In this document: one piece after another, positions 1-8,549 of the stretch
How the letters are laid out: each line of letters begins with the position of its first letter
Position numbering within the stretch: the first letter of the stretch is position 1
From: Caldisericia bacterium
GTDB lineage: Bacteria > Caldisericota > Caldisericia > JAAYUI01
NCBI GenBank assembly: GCA_017992555.1
Contig: JAGOOK010000005.1
Span: 1 to 54,660 of the forward strand
DNA: 54,660 nucleotides
Reading direction: 5' to 3'
Made by a program: the position numbers and the translations under genes
The notes under the pieces: model-generated
What the model was told of the DNA's origin: nothing
Seen by the model: the letters and a program-made list of their open reading frames with translations, nothing else
Database searches by the model: none

Positions 1-379
1 AATCAACAACCTCATATTTTCCGGGTTTAATGACAACATTTGGTTCGACTATCCAGAAGATCTTTTCTGAACCTTTCACGTCTGGCGGGGCGTATGATTG
101 CCAAGGGCCGTATACGGTTCCGTCTTCGTGCCTGAGCGATATGGAGCCAAAATCCTTGGAGCCTTTCCCATTATTGAAGTGCACTGTGCCAATACCGATG
201 ACCTTGTATGATTGGGATGTGCTAAATACTGTTGGTTTTGTGGGCCCGTTTTTGAAGTTTGGAGATGAAGTTGTGAAGTTGTCGAAAAGGACGATTTCTT
301 CTTCCTCGGCGATAATTTTTCTTGGAGGAAAACCCATAAAAAAGGCGATTATCAATACGATTGATGTTAGTTTTTTCAA
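1..379 (-). CDS. Secreted protein, N-terminal part only (runs off the left edge)
   Basis: The reading frame starts at a TTG (379-377) preceded by a strong AGGAGG ribosome site, and continues past position 1, so only the first 126 residues are visible. It opens with a signal peptide (MKKLTSIVLIIAFFMG, then a cleavable AEEEE stretch). The rest is a beta-rich segment with the pattern NNGKG, ISLRHEDGTVYGPW, and PNVVIKPGKYEVVD. That pattern recalls a small domain seen repeatedly in secreted bacterial proteins (NGPT..PT, HWNNGQG, YGPWQA, IPAGTYTVID), but I know no biochemical function for it. It lies downstream of the giant NHL protein on the same strand, with a terminator between them, so it is probably a separate transcript. 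The export call is firm; the function is unknown. Confidence 0.75.
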   Translation of the reverse strand, partial: MKKLTSIVLIIAFFMGFPPRKIIAEEEEIVLFDNFTTSSPNFKNGPTKPTVFSTSQSYKVIGIGTVHFNNGKGSKDFGSISLRHEDGTVYGPWQSYAPPDVKGSEKIFWIVEPNVVIKPGKYEVVD

Positions 380-473
380 TTAGAGCCTCCTTTTTAAAGA
401 TAATAAAATTGAGTTTAGTTTGGTGACTGAATAAAGAAAGAGGCCAGTTTTTAGAAATTTGAGAAATAAAAAA

Positions 474-498
474 GCCGCCCTTTTAGGGCGGCTTTTTT
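474..498 (-). terminator. Intrinsic terminator after the NHL giant
   Basis: A GCCGCCC/GGGCGGC stem with a four-base loop is flanked by A-runs on the left and T-runs on the right, so it could work in both directions. Read on the minus strand it follows the stop codon of the 523-6114 gene by about 25 bases and separates it from the secreted-protein gene at 1-379. Confidence 0.85.
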
Positions 499-522
499 AT
501 TGTGTCGGTGATTGATAATTTT

Positions 523-3500
523 TTATGGTTTTGGGTAAGTTAGTGTTATCTTCTTGGTTTTGGATTCGTACTCGACAAGTGCACCGAGGGCATCGCCAAC
601 AAACCTCAATGGAAGAAGTGTTTTGCCGCCAACAATTGTTGGGTAGAGCTTCTTTGCCGAATCGATGAAAATTTCCTTACCATCAATTTTTGCAGTTTTC
701 TTGCCGATCCAGAGTTCGATGACCTTTTTCTTGCCATTGTCAAGTTTCTGGGTGAGTGTGACTTTTTTGTCCTTGCCGTTCCATCCGACTTCGACATCGA
801 GTGCTTTTGCGACCTCGGCTATTGGCATGAAAGTTGATCCTGCGAGGTCCTTTGGAAGTGGCGGCGAAGAAGCAGTTGGTGCAGTTACAAGTTTTACAGT
901 TTCTCCATTAACAAGCATGGATGCTTTGCCAAGCCAGAGTTCTATTTTGGTGGTTTTTCCGTTCCCAGCTTTTGGATCGTACGTGATTTTGTAAGTATAT
1001 TGCCTGCAATTGCTATTTTCATCGCACGCCGAAATCTCTATTTCATTGAGACCTTGTGCAAGCTGGACTTTTTCTGTAAAGAAGAATCTCTTTGTTTCAT
1101 CGTCTGTTATTGGGTCTTTCCTGACCTGGACCTGACGACCTGCAACAGTGACTTTTGCCTTTTCTTCAGTGAAACCCCTGAATTCAACAAAATTCTGGCC
1201 GGTTGTCATGGAGTAATCCATAGAAAGCTGGTCTTCACTTGGTTTATCGATGACAAGGTCTGGTGGGGTTGTGTCCAGAACAGCAATTACCATTATTCCA
1301 TCGCTTTCACCGGTAAAATTCTGGCAGACTATGACGATGTTGTTGAACCCTTCCTTGAGGTTCATCGTGTAGTCAAATGTTCCGTCACTTGCCAGCTGGA
1401 CCTTGTTTCCACCAATGAAGAGGGTGAGCTGTTTTACGCCTTCTTCAGATTCACACTTGCCTGAGATTTTGAGTGATTTTTCGGTTGTGGTTATATCGCG
1501 ATAGTTGATCTGTCCCTGTTCCGACCTTCTCTTGGATTCGGCTTCATCTGGCCATGGGGAGTCTTTCTGGATTGGGGTAATAAGGTGAATGACAGGTGGT
1601 TTTGCATTTTTGCGGATAGAGAGTGTTTCATCCACCGACTTTGTAAGTGCCTTGCTGCCGGATGCGGAGAGTAGAGTGACATTTTCTAGTCCTATTCTGA
1701 CGTTGTCAATCTCTATCTTGTCACCGGTTGATTTAAGAGTTATTGCGACAATAGTGTTTTCGTTCTGGTCTGCCACAACGCCCTTTTCCCTCTTGATCCT
1801 TATGTTCACCCTGTCAGGCTTGATGTCATATTGCATGTCTGCAATCTCGCCGAAACGGGTCATCATCTGCCCGAGAGAAACGTTTGTCACTTCGAGGTAC
1901 CTGCCATCATAAACAAAATCAAGCCTGGCTTCTTTGAGTTGGATATCGGATGGCTCAAGATTGATCTTTATCTCAGTCTGACGGCAGATTTCGTTGATTG
2001 CGCAGGATGTAATGACTTTGCGTTCTGGCTTGAGTGTCAGGCTGAGCAATTTTGCAGTTGCCCTGATGGTAATATCTTTTTCAATCTTTTCACCCCTGGC
2101 GTCAGAACCTGTGGCGAGGATTTTGATTTTATAGCCATCTTCAAAGTATTCGAGCTGTTCGGAAGACTTGATTGTTACTTTTGTCTCAAATGGCGGAACG
2201 CCATTTGGCGGGTCAAATTTTGCCTGGAAGTATTTCTGGGATTCCTGTGCAAGCTGGAGCGTGACCGGGTTGTTGTACTCGTTGATTGGATTTATCGTGA
2301 GATTGAATGATGTTTCTGTGGATGGCTCCACTTCAACGAATTTTGTGCTTGAAGAAACCTCAAAACTTGGTGGTTTGGCTGGCTCTACCATTAGCTTGAG
2401 ATCTGAAGAAGAAGATTGTCCAGAAAGATCGTCAAAGACTTCAATGCGGAACAGGCTTTCGGTGCCTTCAGAAGTTCCTGGTGGGACTTCTACTGAGAGC
2501 TCTATGAGTGATGACTGCATTGGGTCGAGTGTTATCCTGCCGCCATTTGGTGATGGGACTTTGTCAACCAGCAGCGAGTTTTCCCAGTTCTGGCCACCAA
2601 GGTGTATCATCTGGATTCCGAAATCCATGAAGATGTTCCCAGTATTTGTAAGGATGTACTTGAAGTTTGCCCTAGAACCTGCCTGAACTGAGGTTTGCTG
2701 ACCGTTTACCTGTTTGAATGTGTAAGAGGTGAGGAGCGGCTGAGCGAGATCGACCATTGTGCTCTGGAGGATTTCTTTCTTTGTGTTGTCCTGTATCCAG
2801 GCGACTACATAACAATTCTTTGTGAGGGTCTTCCAGTCATAATTCTTGCCTGGCATTTCAAAGTGTATGCGACGTTTTGTTATTGTTCCTGGTGCAAGGC
2901 TAATTGGATCTCCAAGTGCCTCATCCTTTGGTGATTTTTTTTGTCCTTTCTCGTAGAGGAATTTCATTACTGTGAGGCTGTGCTCTCTCTCGCCGTTTGT
3001 TGCCTCGAAAAGAACGTTGTTTTCCACAAGCACAAAATATACATTCAAATCTTTGTATGCTGAAACATCACTCAGGGTGTTGATTTCGAGGTAGGCGTCA
3101 CCCTCATCACCATCGACTGTTGCCTGAAGGAACAACGAGAGTGGCGAAGTCATGTGCCTATAGGTTTCAGCTCTCTGCTTGAAACGAAGATAGCTGAATG
3201 ATGTTCCTGACATCTTCCTGTCTGGAAGCCTGTCTGGTGGTGGGGCTTGGCGTTCAAATGGTTTGTCGCCTTCGGAGAAGTTCCATACACCGTTAAACAT
3301 TGTGGTTGGGAGGCCTTCCTGAGTGTACCAGCGATAACGATAATGATGTGATTCCTGGGTCATTCCCGAGTTGTCATTTGGTGCGTCACAGTAATATGCA
3401 AGGGGGATTATTTCTGCATAACCGTATTCTTCAGCCATCCTGTACTGGCCTTCCCTGTGGAATGGGCAGTACTGGCACCAGACAGCCGTAAAGGTTTCTG

Positions 3501-6114
3501 TAAGAAGTGCCCTTGGTACCTGTTTGTCAGTCACCGGGTTTGTGCACGGGTTTACAAGAAGGATAAAGGTAAACTTGACCTCTTTGTTTGCTGCGCCTGC
3601 GCCATTCATTGTCACCGTAATTTCATAGATGCCAGGGGTGACATTGCCCTTCGGAATCAGCGTCATTGTTGTTTTGTTATTCTCTCTTATCTTGACGGAT
3701 GAGGGTTTGAACTCAACAGTGACGTTAGATAATTCGAAATTTTTTGGATCGCAGCTCAAATTTTCGATAGCTTTTCCGGATGGATGAGTGAGGCACTTTT
3801 TGAGTGGCATTGCGTAGCTGAAGCTCACGTTGCGATCGAAACCATTTTGCGGGTTTACGGTTATCTCGAGGCTTGCTGGATTGTTGCATTCCATCTCGAC
3901 AAAGTAACCCTGTTCGGTGGGAAGCGAATAGCCAAAACCGTCAGATGGGAGAACCACTGCCTCAATACTCTGATCGCCTTTGTTTGTAGCTATTTTAATA
4001 ACTGCTTTCATGGCCTGGCCAGCAGTCATGCCTGTTGTGTCTATTTTTACGGTGATGAAGTTCACATCACCAACAAATGTTGGTGGGTCAACTGAAAGGA
4101 ACGGGATTTCCTGACTGATTTCGATCTTGCCGGTAAGTGCACCACCGGTCCAGTTGCGGATTTCGATTCTTCTCTGCCCTTGCTCTCCAACTGGCATTAC
4201 ACCGAAATCGAGTATTTTTGGTGCAGCTGTAAACCATACAACATTGCTTGTTTGTGGAACGAATGATTCTGTATCTACTCTTGGGAAATCGAAAATTGCA
4301 CTATATGGCACAGACTGGAGCCTGAGGTTTTGTGTGTCAGAGACGATTACCTTGTCCTCGATGCACGCAAGACCACTTGGGAAAGAGAAGAAACCAGCGG
4401 CTTTTTTGATATCTGGATCATTTGAATCTTCGTTTTCTTCACCTGATTTTGAGAAGAAGATGGCTCTTCCTGGCCCGCCTGATCTTCCATATATCCATGA
4501 TCTTCCAGAGGCATTGTCAAAGACCACCACCCTGTCATTGTAGGTATCTGAAACGTAGATCTTTCCTGACTGATCATAAGAGCAGTCCTGTGGGAAGAAG
4601 AGCTGTTCTTTTCCTCTACCCTTGAAACCGTACTGTTTGACTGGTTTTCCGTCGAGTGTGAACTCCTGGATTCTGCAGTTGCCAGAATCTGCAACTATGA
4701 GCTTCCTGCCATCTGATGAAATTCCGGTTGGGTTGCTGAACTGGCCGGGGGCTTGGCCATACCCACCAAATTGGTTGATAAACTCGCCGGAAAGCGAGAA
4801 CACCTGAACAAGGTTGTTTCCGGAGTCGGCGACAAACATCTTGTTGACTGATGAAACGACGACAACGTCAGAGGGTGAATTCAACTTTCCATTGCCGTTT
4901 CCTGCTGAGCCGATTATCTTTTTGAAAGTTCCATCTACAGCAAATTGTTTGATGCAATTATTTCCGGCATCTGCCACGTAAATGTTGTCATTCTTGTAAT
5001 CCACGCCTACCGGATTGGCAAATTGCCTCTCACCTGTGCCAAATGAACCGAACTCTGATATGAATTTGCCATCTTTGGTCATGATTATGACTTTTTTTCT
5101 TGCTGAATCCGCAACCGCGATGTTCTCGCCATTGTAGGCCACGCCTGCTGGTCTGCCGAAGGAGGAGGCAGCCTGTTCGACTGGAAGGCCCAAAATGCCT
5201 GCGTATTTTCCGTCTTGCTCGAAGACATCTACGCGGTTGTTTGTGTTTGATGCAACATAAATCTTGCCATCAAGAGTTGTGATTCCAATTGGGTTGCCAA
5301 GCTGTCCTTGTCCTGATCCTGGGGAGCCAAATGAGGAAACCGTGGCACCATCGGCATTAAGGATTGTTATTTTACCTTCTACGGCATCGGTTACAAAGAC
5401 TTTGCTTTCGAGGGCCGTTATTCCAAATGGGTGGGAAGAAGGTATATTCTGAATGAATTTTCCGTCAAGATCGTAAATCACTATCCTGCCATTTTGTGGG
5501 TCGGTTACAAACAGCTTGGATGCTACAACGCAAACACCGGCTGGGCTGGAAAGCTTACCATCTTCAATTCCCTTGGAACTGATTGTGTTGATGAATTTGC
5601 CGTTAAGGTCCAGTACAACAACATTTGATGCACCGGAGTTGGCTATGTAAATCCTGTTTTGGTCTATCCAGATGCCTTCCGGTCTCTTAAGGAGCTTCCT
5701 GCCATCGGTACCAAATGGCATGAATTCGCCTTCGTATGGTGAATCTACCTTGTTGCCCCTTACGAGAATTTTGCCCTGGGACCTGTCAATCCAGTATATT
5801 TTTTCCCTGTAGGCAAATATTCCACCTGGGTCGCTTATCTGTTCCTCATGGTTTCCATGAAGGCCAAAAGCGAACTGGGATTGTCCGTTCTTCATTATGG
5901 CCTGTGTTCTGAATGCTGCCTGTTCGACAACGTAAACTCTGTTGCCCTCTGATGCTAGCCAGGAGGGGGACACGAAGGTACCAAGTTTTGGTGGTCCACC
6001 AATTGGAACAACACCAAAATCAGAGATGGCACTTGCTTTTCCTGGTACAAATATACCTGGCACTAGCCCCATCAGGATCGCAAAACAAAGTGTTAATGAT
6101 AAAAATTTCTTCAT
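523..6114 (-). CDS. Giant secreted multidomain protein: NHL propeller, thioredoxin/Omp28-like, cohesin-like and two stalk domains
   Basis: An 1863-residue exported protein with a signal peptide ending near residue 29 (KASA). Residues about 35-610 hold at least ten NHL-type repeats (VADSGNN, FGSPGSGQGQ, GI.. signatures), which form a beta-propeller. A BACON-like Ig module (ILDFGVMPVGEQG) lies near 635-725. Residues about 866-1130 form a thioredoxin/Omp28-like domain with CQYC at 880-883 and a GLPTT cis-Pro-like motif. Ig/CARDB-like modules follow, then a cohesin-like domain near 1370-1500, further Ig-like domains, and two copper-amine-oxidase-N stalk domains at about 1735-1863 (FMPIAEVAKAL, LLPLRFVGDALGA). 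The ATG at 6114 has a GAAGGGGG ribosome site. It probably acts at the cell surface or outside the cell as an adhesion or scaffold protein with possible redox activity; no enzymatic role is proven by the sequence. The stalk domain is a fold name and does not imply copper binding here. Confidence 0.88.
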   Translation of the reverse strand: MKKFLSLTLCFAILMGLVPGIFVPGKASAISDFGVVPIGGPPKLGTFVSPSWLASEGNRVYVVEQAAFRTQAIMKNGQSQFAFGLHGNHEEQISDPGGIFAYREKIYWIDRSQGKILVRGNKVDSPYEGEFMPFGTDGRKLLKRPEGIWIDQNRIYIANSGASNVVVLDLNGKFINTISSKGIEDGKLSSPAGVCVVASKLFVTDPQNGRIVIYDLDGKFIQNIPSSHPFGITALESKVFVTDAVEGKITILNADGATVSSFGSPGSGQGQLGNPIGITTLDGKIYVASNTNNRVDVFEQDGKYAGILGLPVEQAASSFGRPAGVAYNGENIAVADSARKKVIIMTKDGKFISEFGSFGTGERQFANPVGVDYKNDNIYVADAGNNCIKQFAVDGTFKKIIGSAGNGNGKLNSPSDVVVVSSVNKMFVADSGNNLVQVFSLSGEFINQFGGYGQAPGQFSNPTGISSDGRKLIVADSGNCRIQEFTLDGKPVKQYGFKGRGKEQLFFPQDCSYDQSGKIYVSDTYNDRVVVFDNASGRSWIYGRSGGPGRAIFFSKSGEENEDSNDPDIKKAAGFFSFPSGLACIEDKVIVSDTQNLRLQSVPYSAIFDFPRVDTESFVPQTSNVVWFTAAPKILDFGVMPVGEQGQRRIEIRNWTGGALTGKIEISQEIPFLSVDPPTFVGDVNFITVKIDTTGMTAGQAMKAVIKIATNKGDQSIEAVVLPSDGFGYSLPTEQGYFVEMECNNPASLEITVNPQNGFDRNVSFSYAMPLKKCLTHPSGKAIENLSCDPKNFELSNVTVEFKPSSVKIRENNKTTMTLIPKGNVTPGIYEITVTMNGAGAANKEVKFTFILLVNPCTNPVTDKQVPRALLTETFTAVWCQYCPFHREGQYRMAEEYGYAEIIPLAYYCDAPNDNSGMTQESHHYRYRWYTQEGLPTTMFNGVWNFSEGDKPFERQAPPPDRLPDRKMSGTSFSYLRFKQRAETYRHMTSPLSLFLQATVDGDEGDAYLEINTLSDVSAYKDLNVYFVLVENNVLFEATNGEREHSLTVMKFLYEKGQKKSPKDEALGDPISLAPGTITKRRIHFEMPGKNYDWKTLTKNCYVVAWIQDNTKKEILQSTMVDLAQPLLTSYTFKQVNGQQTSVQAGSRANFKYILTNTGNIFMDFGIQMIHLGGQNWENSLLVDKVPSPNGGRITLDPMQSSLIELSVEVPPGTSEGTESLFRIEVFDDLSGQSSSSDLKLMVEPAKPPSFEVSSSTKFVEVEPSTETSFNLTINPINEYNNPVTLQLAQESQKYFQAKFDPPNGVPPFETKVTIKSSEQLEYFEDGYKIKILATGSDARGEKIEKDITIRATAKLLSLTLKPERKVITSCAINEICRQTEIKINLEPSDIQLKEARLDFVYDGRYLEVTNVSLGQMMTRFGEIADMQYDIKPDRVNIRIKREKGVVADQNENTIVAITLKSTGDKIEIDNVRIGLENVTLLSASGSKALTKSVDETLSIRKNAKPPVIHLITPIQKDSPWPDEAESKRRSEQGQINYRDITTTEKSLKISGKCESEEGVKQLTLFIGGNKVQLASDGTFDYTMNLKEGFNNIVIVCQNFTGESDGIMVIAVLDTTPPDLVIDKPSEDQLSMDYSMTTGQNFVEFRGFTEEKAKVTVAGRQVQVRKDPITDDETKRFFFTEKVQLAQGLNEIEISACDENSNCRQYTYKITYDPKAGNGKTTKIELWLGKASMLVNGETVKLVTAPTASSPPLPKDLAGSTFMPIAEVAKALDVEVGWNGKDKKVTLTQKLDNGKKKVIELWIGKKTAKIDGKEIFIDSAKKLYPTIVGGKTLLPLRFVGDALGALVEYESKTKKITLTYPKP

Positions 6115-6432
6115 TAAAGCCCCCTTCTAGGTTGTTGTAAATGTATAGGTCCGATCATTGTGAAGGAAGTATATTGCCTGCAACCTTAAACTCAACGATA
6201 TTTGGTTTGTGGTAAGCTTAAAGTTAAGTTTGTACCCATTTTGATTAAAGCTTCACGAATTATTATAGGTTGTTCCAGCAGATTTTTAAGAAATAGAGCC
6301 GATGTTTACTGTATTTTCTTGCACAAACTGTTTTTTGATCATTAAAAGATAAATTTATTGAGATGCAAAAGTAAAAAATATATTTTAATTGAGGGCTTCT
6401 TTGTGTTTTTTGCTAAGTGGGGTCAAAATTTG

Positions 6433-6460
6433 TTGACAGGGTGGCTCAAGGGTTTAAGAT
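6433..6460 (+). promoter_or_regulatory. Sigma70-like promoter for the candidate small RNA
   Basis: A perfect -35 TTGACA (6433-6438) is separated by 16 bases from TAAGAT (6455-6460), a 4 of 6 match to TATAAT. The predicted start is near 6467. No coding sequence follows on this strand until 8550. Confidence 0.5.
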
Positions 6461-6466
6461 GTACTC

Positions 6467-6549
6467 GCCCAATTTGGGCCACCCTCCTTTTCTTTTCGGG
6501 GACTTGTCCCCAAAACCCTAACCCCCTTCCGGCGGGGGTTTCGGTTTTT
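6467..6549 (+). ncRNA. Candidate small non-coding RNA of about 83 nt
   Basis: Between the promoter at 6433-6460 and a terminator lie three consecutive hairpins: GCCC/GGGC (6467-6479), GGGGA-CTTG-TCCCC (6498-6511), and AACCCCC/GGGGGTT (6520-6540) followed by TCGG and a run of five T. The last hairpin looks like an intrinsic terminator. No ORF with a start and ribosome site fits inside. I do not recognise it as 6S RNA, tmRNA, SRP RNA, RNase P RNA or a known riboswitch, and it precedes no plus-strand gene closely. The structure is visible in the sequence; expression is inferred. Confidence 0.4.
6520..6549 (+). terminator. Intrinsic terminator of the candidate small RNA
   Basis: A 7-bp stem AACCCCC/GGGGGTT with loop TTCCGGC is followed by TCGGTTTTT on the plus strand. 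There is no plus-strand protein gene upstream for it to serve, which supports a short non-coding transcript. Confidence 0.55.
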
Positions 6550-6802
6550 ATTATAGGAAATCACCTTACTATATAAATGGACCAATTGTGAATAATAATA
6601 TGTGACTGTTTATAGTCCAATCAAAAAATACAAGCTATATTTGATTTATATATCTGACTGGGTTTAGATAAATTGTGAAATCAAAAAAGAATTAACTAGA
6701 CCATTAAAACAAAATTAGCGTCTAGAAATTTATAATGGAATGCTATTTTATAAGCCATTTTTTCAAAATCATTCCAATCTGACAAACTCTTATTTCCAAA
6801 TA

Positions 6803-7213
6803 TTAATCCTGCTGGCGCAGCAGATCCATGAGTGCTTGTGCGGTTTCTTCAAATGACATGTAGAGTTTTCTTGTGTTTTCCCTCATGATACTGATTGCCT
6901 TGTCCAGTGATTCATCCATGACGTTTTCCAGCAGGATTTTTTTGGATGTTTGTGAGATTTCGGTGGCCCAATTACCCAATCCTTCTACAGATGAGAAGTT
7001 CTTTCCACTATCATTATCGTCATCATCGAACTGATCCCTTATTTCTTCAATCCCTTCCAGGAGTTCTTCTGATTTGTCTTCAATGAGATCTTTTTTGTTT
7101 TCTAACAGTTCCATAATTGCATCCAGCGATTCAATCTCATATTCGGACATTGCATCTACCTTATCTTTAAGTATTTCAAGAAGCTCCATCACCTTTTCTT
7201 TGTTTTGATCCAT
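6803..7213 (-). CDS. Small acidic helical protein of unknown function
   Basis: 136 residues, with a good ribosome site (AGGAGG, ATG at 7213). The protein is strongly acidic and almost entirely predicted helix, with heptad-like Leu/Ile spacing over residues 1-65, an acidic linker (DQFDDDDNDSG) near residues 59-69, and a second helical half ending in LMDLLRQQD. There is no signal peptide, membrane segment, cysteine or catalytic motif. It sits downstream of the acyl-CoA dehydrogenase on the same strand, but the strong terminator at 7256-7284 lies between them, so it probably has its own promoter. I do not recognise the family. A cytosolic coiled-coil or phasin-like structural protein is possible but speculative. 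Confidence 0.6.
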   Translation of the reverse strand: MDQNKEKVMELLEILKDKVDAMSEYEIESLDAIMELLENKKDLIEDKSEELLEGIEEIRDQFDDDDNDSGKNFSSVEGLGNWATEISQTSKKILLENVMDESLDKAISIMRENTRKLYMSFEETAQALMDLLRQQD

Positions 7214-7255
7214 TTTTTCCTCCTTTTGGCATTATACTTTTCCTGTCAAAAAAGA

Positions 7256-7284
7256 AAAACCCCGCAATGAAATTGCGGGGTTTT
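7256..7284 (-). terminator. Intrinsic terminator after acyl-CoA dehydrogenase
   Basis: The stem CCCCGCAAT/ATTGCGGGG with a GAA loop (7260-7280) is followed on the minus strand by TTTTTCTTTTTT. It ends the transcript of the 7312-8457 gene. Confidence 0.85.
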
Positions 7285-7311
7285 GAGCTCGTTCTTTTAT
7301 ATTAATCAGGC

Positions 7312-8457
7312 TCACACGTCTTTGACAATATTGGAGGCGATGACTGACCTCTGTATTTGATTGGTACCCTCATATATCTGGGTGATCTTGGCATCGCGCA
7401 TCATTTTTTCGACAGGATATTCTTTCATATAGCCATACCCACCAAATACCTGGACTGCATCCACAGTCACCTTCATGGCCAGATCTGTGCAATAAAGCTT
7501 TACCATTGCTGATTCTTTTGAATACTTTGTTGCCCCTGAATCAATCCACCTTGCTACGTTGTAGAGCATGTTTCTTCCAGCTTCAATCTGGGTTGCCATG
7601 TCGGCAAGCATGAAACCGATTCCCTGGAAGTTGATGATTGGCTGGCCAAACTGCACCCTCTGTTTTGCATAGAGAAGTGCTGCTTCGTAGGCACCCCATG
7701 CTATTCCAAGTCCCTGTGCTCCGATGCCTGGGCGTGACTTGTCAAGCGTCTTCATGGCCACCAGGAAACCTTGGCCGTCTCCACCAATAACATTTTCAGC
7801 GGGGACCCTGCAGTCCTGGAACACGAGTTCGGTGGTGACTGAGGAGCGAATACCCATCTTATGCTCGTCTTTGCCATAAGTGAAGCCTGGTGTCCCTTTT
7901 TCCACTATGAAAGCAGTGAGTCCCCTTACTCCCTTGGATTTATCGGCCTGTGCGATGACTGTTGTAAAATCGGCCACTCTACCGTTGGTTATAAACTGCT
8001 TGGTGCCGTTGAGTACCCAGTGATCGCCGTCTTTGACTGCCGTTGTTGCAATATTGGATGCGTCAGAGCCGGCATTTGCCTCTGTTAATGCAAATGCTGT
8101 CAACCATTCGCCAGCAGCAGCCTTTGTGAGGTATTTCTTTTTCTGCTGCTCGTTGCCCATTATGACGATCGGGAATGAACCAAGGGCATTTACTGCGAAG
8201 GAAACCGCCACACCACCGTCAACTCTTGCAAGTTCTTCGATAATGAGGCAAAGTTCCAACACTCCAAGCCCGAGACCATCATATTCTTTTGGAATATATG
8301 TCCTCATCAGGTCTGCCTTGGCGAATTCCTTGATGATTTCCATTGGGAATATGCCTTTTTCGTCGAGTTCAGCCCTGACCGGCCTGATTTTTTCCTCGGC
8401 GATCTTTTTGGCGAGGTTTTTTATCATTTTCTGTTCATCGGTGAGAAAATAGTCCAT
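7312..8457 (-). CDS. Acyl-CoA dehydrogenase
   Basis: A 381-residue FAD-dependent acyl-CoA dehydrogenase of normal length. It oxidises an acyl-CoA to the trans-2-enoyl-CoA, passing electrons to electron-transfer flavoprotein. Family marks are LTEANAGSDASN (residues about 127-138, flavin/substrate binding), the FGGYGYMKEYPVEKMMRD block, and IYEGTNQIQR near the C-terminus. The last contains the Glu that serves as catalytic base in short-chain (butyryl-type) and bacterial enzymes. The ATG at 8457 has a strong AAGGAGG site. No EtfAB, crotonase or hydroxyacyl-CoA dehydrogenase is adjacent, so the substrate cannot be read from context; a short- or branched-chain acyl-CoA is likely. It is a single-gene transcript bounded by a terminator. 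Confidence 0.93.
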   Translation of the reverse strand: MDYFLTDEQKMIKNLAKKIAEEKIRPVRAELDEKGIFPMEIIKEFAKADLMRTYIPKEYDGLGLGVLELCLIIEELARVDGGVAVSFAVNALGSFPIVIMGNEQQKKKYLTKAAAGEWLTAFALTEANAGSDASNIATTAVKDGDHWVLNGTKQFITNGRVADFTTVIAQADKSKGVRGLTAFIVEKGTPGFTYGKDEHKMGIRSSVTTELVFQDCRVPAENVIGGDGQGFLVAMKTLDKSRPGIGAQGLGIAWGAYEAALLYAKQRVQFGQPIINFQGIGFMLADMATQIEAGRNMLYNVARWIDSGATKYSKESAMVKLYCTDLAMKVTVDAVQVFGGYGYMKEYPVEKMMRDAKITQIYEGTNQIQRSVIASNIVKDV

Positions 8458-8480
8458 CTGTAGACCTCCTTACTTTTATT

Positions 8481-8510
8481 TTGACACAACTGATAGAAAC
8501 TGGTTACAAT
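8481..8510 (+). promoter_or_regulatory. Sigma70-like promoter of the propeller lipoprotein gene
   Basis: TTGACA (8481-8486), an 18-base spacer and TACAAT (8505-8510) match 11 of 12 consensus positions. The predicted start is near 8517, about 33 bases before the ATG at 8550. Confidence 0.75.
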
Positions 8511-8549
8511 ATGTGGAACATTTTTGTTTTTTGGCAAGTAAGGAGATGT

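Larger units (their letters stand above)
6115..6802. other. 688-base intergenic region
   Basis: This is the only long stretch without a protein gene. It is AT-rich at both ends and has a GC-rich island at 6433-6549. The island carries a promoter-like TTGACA, several hairpins and an intrinsic terminator, annotated separately as a candidate small RNA. An inverted repeat AGGGTGGC (6438-6445) / GCCACCCT (6478-6485) spans the promoter and the start of the candidate transcript. I see no open reading frame with a ribosome site. Confidence 0.7.

Noticed and set aside
30..383. Plus-strand frame of 117 residues at the left edge
   Set aside because: It is the shadow of the minus-strand secreted-protein gene, which has a signal peptide and a strong ribosome site.
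523..920. Copper amine oxidase enzyme activity for the proteins with this domain name
   Set aside because: Only the N-terminal stalk fold is present; the topaquinone catalytic domain is missing in all five proteins.
4300..5900. Repeated similar DNA segments
   Set aside because: They are the coding repeats of the NHL propeller and not a non-coding repeat.
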